From: an uncultured bacterium
GTDB lineage: Bacteria > Planctomycetota > Phycisphaerae > Phycisphaerales > SM1A02
Direction of reading: 5' to 3'
Assembly: GCA_903898755.1 (NCBI GenBank)
Contig: CAIUGT010000116.1
Location: 1-33,835, forward strand
DNA length: 33,835 nucleotides
Of the stretch, positions 24,000-31,756 are shown one piece after another; positions within the stretch are counted from its first letter, which is position 1; every line of letters starts with the position of its first letter. The position numbers and the translations under genes were made by a program. The notes beneath the pieces were generated by a model, which searched no databases, had not been told where the DNA came from, and was given only the letters and a program-made list of their open reading frames with translations.

Positions 24000-24518
24000 T
24001 TATTTTTTTTCGCTTCGAAATTGCTCGCGCGCCATACCAATAAAATCGCACGCTGGCGGCGGCTTCACGCCCAAATGGCGCAACATGTTGACGATTTGCG
24101 CGGCGTGATAATGCTGATGCGTGGCCACATGAATCAACACGTCCATGGCCGTGGTCAAAAATGATTTACCCTCGCGAATTCGCTCAGCCACTTGATCAAG
24201 GTCTTCATCCTTCACGTTGGACAACCACGCGCTCCACCGTTGGTCAAGCAATTCCCAATCACGCTCAAGCGCCTCAAGATTTGCAAATTGGTCCTGTGTT
24301 GGAAACGCCGCGGACTGATTTTTCTTTTCTAGAACATTGATCCACACAGTTTCCGCGCCATACAAATGCACGAAAGTTCCAAGCACGCTGCCGATTCCCA
24401 TTTCAAAAGATTTGCGCAATCCGTCGTTTGTGAGTCCGCGCGACGCGGTCAACAATTTGTTGCGGACCCAATGGCGGTGCTCATGCAAACGCGTGATGGT
24501 GTCGATGCGTGTTCCCAT
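24000..24518 (-). CDS. DinB-family protein
   Basis: A 172-residue four-helix-bundle protein. Metal-binding histidines of the DinB fold are seen at H51 (FVHLYGAETVWI) and in the helix HVATHQHYHAAQIVNMLRHLG (H134 and H138). Many DinB proteins are thiol S-transferases (bacillithiol or mycothiol) or dechlorinases and need a divalent metal; the substrate here is unknown. Start ATG at 24518 is taken as natural. It lies directly upstream of the thiC riboswitch and is divergent from the PLP enzyme at 24542. Confidence 0.88.
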   Translation of the reverse strand: MGTRIDTITRLHEHRHWVRNKLLTASRGLTNDGLRKSFEMGIGSVLGTFVHLYGAETVWINVLEKKNQSAAFPTQDQFANLEALERDWELLDQRWSAWLSNVKDEDLDQVAERIREGKSFLTTAMDVLIHVATHQHYHAAQIVNMLRHLGVKPPPACDFIGMAREQFRSEKK

Positions 24519-24541
24519 GGATGCAGGTTACCCTGCGGCAG

Positions 24542-25513
24542 ATGACAAGTTTGCCAATCACGCTCGCCGATGTGGAGGCCGCCGCCAAGCGCATTCAAGA
24601 CCGCGCCGTGCGCACGCCGTGTCTTGAAATGGAGGCGCTGTCGCACATCGCTGGAGTTCGCGTGTTCGCAAAGTGCGAATTATTTCAGCGCACTGGAAGT
24701 TTTAAATATCGTGGGGCCGCGCACGCGGTCAGCCGCCTGCCCCAGTCAACCACTACGTGTGGCGTTGCCACGCACTCCAGCGGAAATCATGGACAAGCGC
24801 TGGCGTTCGCCGCGCGGGAGAAAAAATTTCCGTGTCATGTTGTCATGCCCCACAACGCGCCGCTTGCAAAGCGCGCCGCGGTTGAAAAATTTGGCGCGCA
24901 CATCACGCTGTGTGAGCCAACCCTTGCCGCGCGCGAGGACATGTTGGCGCGCATTGTTGCGCAGACTGGCGCCACGGTTATTCCGCCATACAACCACGTG
25001 GATGTGATGGCAGGTCAAGGCACCATGGCGCTTGAAATTCTTGCCGATGTTGATGATGTCGACGCGATTATTGTTCCAGTTGGCGGCGGCGGTTTAATTT
25101 CTGGAATTGCCGTGGCGGCGAAAGGTCTGCGCAACGACATCACCATTCTTGGCGCGGAGCCGGCGATTGCCGACGACGCCGCGCGCTCCAAATCCAGCGG
25201 TATTTGCCAGCCTTCAACCAATCAACTCACCATCGCGGACGGACTTCGTGGCGCGTTGGGGTCGCTCACATTTCCCGTGGTGCAACAACTGGTCGATGAA
25301 ATTCAAGTGGTGGACGAAGACGCCATCGCGCGCGCGATGCGTTTTTCTTGGGAGCAACTCAAACTCACCATTGAAGCCAGCGCCGCCGTTGGCGCGGCGG
25401 TGGTCATGCAGGATTCTTTTTGCGCACTCGCGCATGAACGCAAGTGGCGCAACGTGGTGATTATTTTCTGCGGTGGCAATGTGGATCTCGATCACTTGCC
25501 TTGGTCACGCTAA
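24542..25513 (+). CDS. Serine-racemase-like / threonine dehydratase-family PLP enzyme
   Basis: A 323-residue fold-type II PLP enzyme without an ACT domain. GSFKYRGA (52-59) holds the PLP lysine K55; SSGNHGQA (79-86) is the phosphate/cofactor loop; VGGGGLISG (180-188) binds the PLP phosphate. AEPAIADD (205-212) matches the E-x3-A-x-D divalent metal site of serine racemase and threo-hydroxyaspartate dehydratase, and the second serine of SSGNHG is the racemase re-face acid/base. It could thus racemise or dehydrate serine, threonine or hydroxyaspartate. The frame is open to GTG 24509 (with ATG 24521 between), but those overlap or abut the divergent DinB start, so ATG 24542 fits the family N-terminus best. 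Confidence 0.88.
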   Translation: MTSLPITLADVEAAAKRIQDRAVRTPCLEMEALSHIAGVRVFAKCELFQRTGSFKYRGAAHAVSRLPQSTTTCGVATHSSGNHGQALAFAAREKKFPCHVVMPHNAPLAKRAAVEKFGAHITLCEPTLAAREDMLARIVAQTGATVIPPYNHVDVMAGQGTMALEILADVDDVDAIIVPVGGGGLISGIAVAAKGLRNDITILGAEPAIADDAARSKSSGICQPSTNQLTIADGLRGALGSLTFPVVQQLVDEIQVVDEDAIARAMRFSWEQLKLTIEASAAVGAAVVMQDSFCALAHERKWRNVVIIFCGGNVDLDHLPWSR

Positions 25514-25592
25514 TTTGTCGATCTTTTGGCAATAGCGCTTACGGCGGCAAGATTGATCGTGAGCAAAATTTCGTGTGCAACAATACATTCCA

Positions 25593-28358
25593 TTACGGCG
25601 CGGCTGGCGCCTTCACAGGTTGCGCCGCGATCATGGCGTCTAACTTTTCCAAACGAAGCGCGTGACGCTTTTGATCGGGCTCCAACTTGGTAAGCGCCGC
25701 CAAGTGAAGGCGCGCGCGCTGCAAATCTCCATCTTCAATAGCCAGAGTGGCGGCAAATTCGCGCGTAGCCGCGTCAAACGGATTGATGCGCGCGGCTTTC
25801 TCAACGGACGCGCGTGCGCCCGTTAAATTATTTTGAAGCCGGTACAAACGCGCCAACTCCAACGCGTAACTTGGATCCTGTTCCTCAAGCAAATCAAGCG
25901 TTTTCAGGTGCGTGATCGCGGCCTGTTGATCGCCTGAATTTAAATTACCTCGCGCGTACACGCGGTGCGGATACGGATCCACGGGACGAGCCTTGGCGTA
26001 GGCGTCCAAAAGCGTGGTCGCAATTCCATCAACCTCTGGTTGCTCCTTCAAGCGCCGACGCAATTTCAACTCAAGCAAATCTGGTTGGTCAGGATATTCC
26101 ACAAGCCACTGATCAATGATTTCATCGGTGAGATCAACCGCTGGTTTTTTTACCTTTGGCCAACGCGCGGCCACCAACACGGTCTGTGCTATCTGCGATG
26201 GTTCTCCAACTTGTTTCGCCAAGAATGTCGCCAGTGCGTCAAGCCGTTCTTGCTCCGCCTGCCGCGTGGCTAGTTGCAACTGTGGATCTTTCGCGCGGAT
26301 TGTGTCGGACAATTTTTCGAGCGATGGCTCTGGCGCCAAACCCCACTGCTTGACTTGATCAGTGGCCCACGCAATAAAACCCGCGTAAAATTCGTCGCCA
26401 CTCACTCCAACTGTTTCTTGAAATGCGTGGCTCTCATCCAAGCCTTGCTTGTACTTTTCAAGCAATTTCGGAACGGAATCAGCGCCCCACTTGCCTTGCA
26501 AATATTCCACCATCCAACACCCTTGCGCGTACGCCAACGGCCTGTCTTGTGGCGACTCTGGCCGCACAAACGCCCATTTAATTTTGTCCAGCGTAAATAA
26601 TTTTCCATTAGCCAACGCGCGCGCCAGCATTTGACATGTTTCAAAAGTTCGCGGCTTTGTTTCCATGCTGACAGCAAGCGCCTCCGTCAGCCAATGCGGA
26701 ATTCTATTTTGAGTTTGACTCAGCGTCACCGTGTGCGTGTATTCGTGGCGCAACACTTGAAGCCAATCAAACAAGCCAAGATGTTTTTTGGGATTGCCCT
26801 CCATTGGAACTTCAAGCGCAATCACTGGTCCCGTTGCCGCGGCCATGGTGTGAATTCCCGGCATACCAGTAATGCGCACGGCGAAAAATTCGTGGTCGGG
26901 CAACACTTCAATTGTGGTTTTTCCCGCGGGTTCGTGCGCAAAACGTTTAGTCACATCGGCGTACATGGACTCCAACGCCGCGGGCATGAGTTCCGCTACA
27001 ACCTCATCAATGCCTGGCTTCACGCGAATTCGAAAGTGCGGCGAATCAATCTCCTTCCACTTGGAAAGTTCATCCATCAACCACAAACCAAATGAACTGC
27101 GCGTGTCAAAGGGATCCAATTCCGCGGCGGCTTTCAAAGTGGCCACCGCGTCATCATCACGGCCGGCCTGCATAAATAAATATCCAAGCTCGCCGCGCGG
27201 CTCGCTCCACATAGGCTCGCGACGAATAGCCTCTTCAAGCGCGCGTTGCCCCCATTCATATTGCCTGTTCAAACTCAGCGTGCGACCAAGCGTTGCGTAC
27301 GCCAACGCGCTGGTTGGAAATTTTTCGTCAAACTCCGCCAATCGTTGCCGCGCAAGTTCTGGATTCCAACGACGGCCAGCAACCGCCGCTCGCAGTGCAA
27401 GAGCTTGCGGCATGTTTGGTTCGCGCGCCAACAAGCCGTCAAGAATCGCGTCGGCGCGCTCGGGATCATCCGTCAACAACGCGCGCTCTGAATCAAGCAA
27501 GTCGGCCAGCGGATGCGTTGGATTCAGCAATCGAAGTCGATCCGCGGCGCGCGCGGCGGAATCAAAATCAAAATTATTCAACGCCACTTGGCCAAGCGCA
27601 AACCATGTGCGACTAGAGCGCGGATCAAGTGAAAGTGCTTGCCACAAAGCCGGCACGCCTTGCGCACGGTTATGTCGATCAACCAACAACAATCCTTCTT
27701 CAAGCGGCACAAGTGGATCAAGGCGGTCCGCCTCTCGCGCGCGCCCAAATTGATCAACCGCCAATTTCCATTCGGCGGCGGAAAGCGCCTGAATTTTTCC
27801 AAGCGTAATGGTGGCCCGCGCCGCGGTGCGCAAGGCGTCGGTATTGTTGTTCTTCGCTTCTGGAGCGTTACGCAAGGCCTGCAAAATAATTTTCGCGTCA
27901 TCTATTTTTCCAAGCAACACCAATGCGTCCGCGCGCATCAAGGCGCATTCGGATTCTTCGCAACCCGCCAACAGGGACAACGCCTGTGCTGCTTGCCCGC
28001 GCCACAAAAGAGCTTGCGCGCGAATTGCCACGGGCGCATCCGGCGACTCAAGCGATGCGTCCTGCAATTTCCAAGCGCGCAGCGCCACTTCCGCTTTGCG
28101 AGCCACTGAATTTAAATCGTCGTCCGACCACTGGCCGTGGCGAATACGCATATCGCGCCGCTCATCAGGCTTCAGCCAAGGCTCGTTTATGGCCTTCACA
28201 ACCGCGGGCGAAACTTCCACGCGCGCGGGAACCAAATCCGGTTGCTGCGCGCAAACCAAGGAGGTCATAAACAACGCTATTGCAAACACGAACGCCGAAG
28301 TTCTTGTGTTCCTCGCCGAAACATTCCCAACGCGCGCGTTAAAAAACATTTCGTCCAT
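25593..28358 (-). CDS. Large exported TPR protein with a peptidase-MA (gluzincin) domain
   Basis: A 921-residue protein from the ATG at 28358 (nine bases after the previous stop); ATG 28349 is an alternative with GGACGAA before it. Residues about 17-37 form a signal peptide (FVFAIALFMTSLVCA-QQ). Residues about 100-415 are TPR repeats; about 440-620 is a zinc peptidase domain with HEYTH (538-542) and the downstream glutamate in LTEALAVS (E559); a second TPR block covers about 780-895. The arrangement fits the peptidase MA family metallohydrolases of planctomycetes, likely acting in the periplasm. Last gene of the ribBA operon; substrate unknown. Confidence 0.88.
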   Translation of the reverse strand: MDEMFFNARVGNVSARNTRTSAFVFAIALFMTSLVCAQQPDLVPARVEVSPAVVKAINEPWLKPDERRDMRIRHGQWSDDDLNSVARKAEVALRAWKLQDASLESPDAPVAIRAQALLWRGQAAQALSLLAGCEESECALMRADALVLLGKIDDAKIILQALRNAPEAKNNNTDALRTAARATITLGKIQALSAAEWKLAVDQFGRAREADRLDPLVPLEEGLLLVDRHNRAQGVPALWQALSLDPRSSRTWFALGQVALNNFDFDSAARAADRLRLLNPTHPLADLLDSERALLTDDPERADAILDGLLAREPNMPQALALRAAVAGRRWNPELARQRLAEFDEKFPTSALAYATLGRTLSLNRQYEWGQRALEEAIRREPMWSEPRGELGYLFMQAGRDDDAVATLKAAAELDPFDTRSSFGLWLMDELSKWKEIDSPHFRIRVKPGIDEVVAELMPAALESMYADVTKRFAHEPAGKTTIEVLPDHEFFAVRITGMPGIHTMAAATGPVIALEVPMEGNPKKHLGLFDWLQVLRHEYTHTVTLSQTQNRIPHWLTEALAVSMETKPRTFETCQMLARALANGKLFTLDKIKWAFVRPESPQDRPLAYAQGCWMVEYLQGKWGADSVPKLLEKYKQGLDESHAFQETVGVSGDEFYAGFIAWATDQVKQWGLAPEPSLEKLSDTIRAKDPQLQLATRQAEQERLDALATFLAKQVGEPSQIAQTVLVAARWPKVKKPAVDLTDEIIDQWLVEYPDQPDLLELKLRRRLKEQPEVDGIATTLLDAYAKARPVDPYPHRVYARGNLNSGDQQAAITHLKTLDLLEEQDPSYALELARLYRLQNNLTGARASVEKAARINPFDAATREFAATLAIEDGDLQRARLHLAALTKLEPDQKRHALRLEKLDAMIAAQPVKAPAAP

Positions 28359-28366
28359 GAAGCACT

Positions 28367-29266
28367 TTAGGGCGCGGCTTTGTAAGGACGAACATCTTTG
28401 CGCCACGCGGCGCCGTTGGGCGTTGACGCCGGTGGTTCCGTTGCCAACAACGCCGTCGCGGAATCATCAAGAGGCTTATTCAATTCTATTTTTGTTAGCA
28501 GCAGAATTTTTTCATCGCCGCCTTTGGTCGTGGCCGTGACCGCCACGGGCATAAGCGTGGTCAGGTCGTACCACACACAGATGTCGCCAAGGTCTGGATC
28601 AACGCCAGCATTTTTCTTTGGATGAAGCGCAAGGCCTTGGATATTTTCCAGACGCTTTAACAATGGCTCCACTGGTTGGGCCGCAAATTTCACTTCAAAT
28701 CGCTGGCAAACCTGCTCTTTTTTCTGACCAATTGGAATTGGAATGGGGCCTTCTCCAATACGCAGCGGATCAAATTGCTCGCCAGGCGGAACCAATTCAC
28801 GCGCGATCAACTGATGGCGTTGGTCATCAAATTCAAAAAGCCAGCCGCCGTCAAACACAAATCGCTGACGTTCCGTGGTCGCATGACCCGATGCGTCTAT
28901 GAGTTGATCAAACATGATCGCAAGCTTTCTACTTTTCAACTCGCCCGCTTTTTGTGTAAGAACAATTTGACCGGTGCGTCGCTCGCGATTTTCACTGACC
29001 GCGTCCACGCGGTCGTAAATCACATTCGCGCGAAAAGTTGAAATGGTGTCGCCCGCTTTTTCAAGCGCGCTCAACATGGTTTCCGGCGTTTCAAATTTTG
29101 ATTGCGCCGCCGCGGTTGGTGCCGCTGTATTTTTCGCCGCAGGCGCTACGGTGGAAGACGCTTCTTGCGCAATGACGTTTGGCGCTGTGGCTACCGACGT
29201 TGTTGTCGCCGCGGCGCACGCCACCACACCGCATGCAACACATGCGCACACAACCGCTCGCATCAC
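28367..29266 (-). CDS. Exported LolA-like fold protein
   Basis: A 299-residue protein with an N-terminal hydrophobic segment (residues 2-20) that is cysteine-rich and could be a signal peptide or lipoprotein signal. After a low-complexity A/T linker (25-55) the domain starts with ETMLSALEKAGDTISTFRANVIYDRVDA and continues with strands in the manner of outer-membrane lipoprotein carrier (LolA/LolB-like) proteins. No specific lipid-binding residue can be named. Its start overlaps the ribBA stop by four bases (ATGA) and its stop is eight bases from the next gene, so the three are co-translated. A second ATG (29263) is also possible. Confidence 0.65.
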   Translation of the reverse strand: MMRAVVCACVACGVVACAAATTTSVATAPNVIAQEASSTVAPAAKNTAAPTAAAQSKFETPETMLSALEKAGDTISTFRANVIYDRVDAVSENRERRTGQIVLTQKAGELKSRKLAIMFDQLIDASGHATTERQRFVFDGGWLFEFDDQRHQLIARELVPPGEQFDPLRIGEGPIPIPIGQKKEQVCQRFEVKFAAQPVEPLLKRLENIQGLALHPKKNAGVDPDLGDICVWYDLTTLMPVAVTATTKGGDEKILLLTKIELNKPLDDSATALLATEPPASTPNGAAWRKDVRPYKAAP

Positions 29267-30459
29267 AATTTCACCTGATCAACAATGTCCAAACCAAACG
29301 CGTGCAAGCCAGGCATGGAACCCTTTGGATGATTGGTCAGCAAACGAAGCTTAGTCAATCCAAGATCGCGCAAGATTTGTCCGCCCACACCAAACTCTCG
29401 CAAATCCATTGGATGAACGCTCGCGGCCACGCCATCGGGGCGCGTTAAATCAGGCGCGTTGGGGTCATCCTTCTCAGGACGATGAATGCGTTGCAAGCGA
29501 TCAGGCAAATCAAATCCGCTGCCCTCGCTACGCAAATACACCAATACGCCGCGGCCATCTTTAGCAATCGCGCGCAAGGCGGCGCGAATTTCGCCCTGGC
29601 CATTTCCGCTACTTCCATCTTTGGAAGTCCCAAACACATCGGAAAAAATATCGCGTCGATGCATACGTACCAGTGTTGGCTCGTTTTGTTTCACTACCGC
29701 GCCCGCTTTCAACCGACCAACTCCACCAGAGGTGAACGCAATGTGCGGCAACGCGTCCACAGAACTTTTCCACGCGAACAAACGGAAAACTCCCTCGGGA
29801 GTTTGAATGTCCTCGCCATCCTGCGGTTCAACGCGCGTCACCATGACTTCGCGCGCAAGGCGCCACTGGATCACTTGCTCCACGGAGCACATCTTCAACT
29901 TGTGTTCAATACACATGGCCTTCAACTCCGGCATGCGCGCCATGTCGCCATCTGGCTTCACAATTTCAATAATCGCGGCCGCGGGTTGCAAGCCGGCGAG
30001 CCTGCACAAATCAACGCTGCCTTCGGTTTGACCAGTGCGAACCAAAACTCCGCCATCACGAGCGCGCAACGGATTCACATGGCCCGGGCGCGTGAAGTCC
30101 GCGGCGCCAGTTGTTGGATCGCTCAGCAAACGAATTGTGGTGGCGCGATCTTTCGCGCTCACGCCGGTTCCAATTCCATGGCGAGGATGTCCCTCCACGC
30201 TCACGGTGAACGCAGTACTGCGCGCGTTGTTGCGCGATGGCGCAAGATCCAGTTCAAGCCGATCGCAAATCACGCCGTCAAGCGCGACGCACAAATAGCC
30301 GCCACCAATGCGCGTTAAAAAATTCACCATCTCGGGCGTGATTTTTTCCGCAGCCACAACAAAGTCGCCTTCGTTTTCCCGCTGCTCATCATCCACAAGA
30401 ACAATGGCGCGGCCGGCTTGGAGTTCGCTTAAAATTTCATCAATGGAAGCAAGTGGCAT
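29263..30459 (-). CDS. ribBA: RibBA: 3,4-dihydroxy-2-butanone 4-phosphate synthase fused to a degenerate GTP cyclohydrolase II domain
   Basis: The frame is open to 30741, but the ATG at 30459 gives the family N-terminus (398 residues). Residues 1-202 are DHBP synthase: VDDEQRENEGDFV (22-34), TGVSAKDRATTI (98-109), GHVNPLRARDGGVL (126-139), RTGQTEGSVDL (141-151), where Q144 stands at the metal-ligand histidine of E. coli RibB. Residues 210-398 are the GTP cyclohydrolase II fold, but the three zinc cysteines are gone: the C-x10-C-x-C stretch reads RRDIFSDVFGTSKDGSS (D270, D281, S283), and QEGRGIG reads SEGSGFD. The second half probably no longer makes the riboflavin precursor from GTP. Riboflavin synthesis would need another RibA. 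Confidence 0.9.
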   Translation of the reverse strand: MPLASIDEILSELQAGRAIVLVDDEQRENEGDFVVAAEKITPEMVNFLTRIGGGYLCVALDGVICDRLELDLAPSRNNARSTAFTVSVEGHPRHGIGTGVSAKDRATTIRLLSDPTTGAADFTRPGHVNPLRARDGGVLVRTGQTEGSVDLCRLAGLQPAAAIIEIVKPDGDMARMPELKAMCIEHKLKMCSVEQVIQWRLAREVMVTRVEPQDGEDIQTPEGVFRLFAWKSSVDALPHIAFTSGGVGRLKAGAVVKQNEPTLVRMHRRDIFSDVFGTSKDGSSGNGQGEIRAALRAIAKDGRGVLVYLRSEGSGFDLPDRLQRIHRPEKDDPNAPDLTRPDGVAASVHPMDLREFGVGGQILRDLGLTKLRLLTNHPKGSMPGLHAFGLDIVDQVKL

Positions 30460-30535
30460 GGCGTGAGTGTAGTTTGTAACGCGACAAGTTTGCCCGAATT
30501 CAAGACAGAGAATTTTGCCCACGTTGGAGAATAAA

Positions 30536-31756
30536 ATGAAGTCTTCCGCCGCTGAACGACAACAATTACTTTCGCTAACAGCGCTGCCCACCGCTGCTGG
30601 CCACGAGGACGCGGTGATCGCGTTCATCGACCAGTGGATTTCCAAACGAGCCGCCAAAATAAGCGTAAAGCGCGACGATGGTGGAAATGTGTTGATCACC
30701 CAGCGCGCGTTCAACAACAAGCGCCGCCCCCTGCTGATCACGGCGCACCTGGATCACCCCGCGTTCGTGGTTCACCGATTGGTCGATGCGCGCAATCTTG
30801 AATTGGAATTTCGCGGCGGCGTGCACGAGGCGTATTTCAAGAACACTTCCATCGAAGTCATCGACGCATCGGGCAAGCGCCACACCGCCACGGTCACGGA
30901 ACGTGTGAAGGGCGAACATATTTTTCCCGTCTACAAGGCGCTACTGAAATTGCCGGCAACCACAATCGCGCTAGGCGACATTGCTCGCTGGCGCTTACTC
31001 AAGGCGCGCATCGCTGGCGGTTTGCTGCACACGAACGCCTGCGATGATCTTGCCGCCGCGGCCGCCGCGCTGACCACGCTTGATCGCCTGCTGAAGTCAA
31101 AGCGCGCGCCACATGTTGGTTTGCTCTTCACGCGCGCCGAAGAAATTGGTTTCATTGGCGCGCTGCACAGTATTCACAGCAAGTTGGTGCCGCGCAACGC
31201 GCGCCTGCTTTGCCTTGAGAACTCGCGCTCATTTGCGCACGACAGCCCAATTGGCGCGGGCGCAATTCTGCGTGTGGGCGACCGCGCCAGCGTGTTCTCA
31301 CCCAAACTTACAAACGCGCTGAGTTCGCTGTATGAAAATCACAAAAAACAAAATCCAACATTCATGTATCAACGCAAACTCATGCCAGGCGGCGCCTGCG
31401 AAGCCACCGCATTTTCCGCGCATGGATTTGAAAGCACCTGCCTGTGCCTGCCGCTTGGCAATTACCACAACATGCGCGACATTGATGGGGTTTTGAAAGG
31501 AAAATCAAAGGCGTCTGTTGGCCAAGAATTTATTTCCATCGGTGATTTTGAAAGTCTGATCGCCATGCTGGAACTTGCCGCGCACATGCTGCAAGACAAT
31601 GACGGCGGTACCGGTATTGCAATTCCCGTTCTTGACTCTCTCTATGCAAAGCGAAAATTTGTTCTTGCGCGCGTTCAGCCCAAACTCACCGCACGCACTC
31701 GTCGCCCACACTCTTCGATAGACTCAAATCATGGCGTCATGCGATCCAAAATTTGA
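30536..31756 (+). CDS. M42-like aminopeptidase
   Basis: A 406-residue metallopeptidase. ATG 30536 has GGAGA five bases upstream. Metal ligands and active-site residues are H71 and D73 (AHLDHPAF), the CDDL segment (169-172), the acid pair EE (202-203 in RAEEIGFIGA), E228 (LENSRS) and H311 (GNYHNM). The pattern fits the M42/M20 family of cobalt or zinc aminopeptidases that form large tetrahedral assemblies and digest peptides in the cytoplasm. It is divergent from ribBA and its end overlaps the argS start by 26 bases. Confidence 0.88.
   Translation: MKSSAAERQQLLSLTALPTAAGHEDAVIAFIDQWISKRAAKISVKRDDGGNVLITQRAFNNKRRPLLITAHLDHPAFVVHRLVDARNLELEFRGGVHEAYFKNTSIEVIDASGKRHTATVTERVKGEHIFPVYKALLKLPATTIALGDIARWRLLKARIAGGLLHTNACDDLAAAAAALTTLDRLLKSKRAPHVGLLFTRAEEIGFIGALHSIHSKLVPRNARLLCLENSRSFAHDSPIGAGAILRVGDRASVFSPKLTNALSSLYENHKKQNPTFMYQRKLMPGGACEATAFSAHGFESTCLCLPLGNYHNMRDIDGVLKGKSKASVGQEFISIGDFESLIAMLELAAHMLQDNDGGTGIAIPVLDSLYAKRKFVLARVQPKLTARTRRPHSSIDSNHGVMRSKI

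Noticed and set aside
25514-25592. Possible terminator between convergent genes
   Set aside because: Scattered GATC and TCACG/CGTGA matches do not form a contiguous stem and no T-run follows.
26872-27753. Long plus-strand open frame (293 codons) inside the TPR/peptidase gene
   Set aside because: It is rich in Ser, Arg and Ala, has no domain, and is antisense to a gene with clear TPR and HExxH motifs. It is a shadow of codon bias.
29482-30318. Plus-strand open frame (278 codons) opposite ribBA
   Set aside because: His/Arg/Asn-rich composition typical of antisense frames; ribBA motifs are on the other strand.
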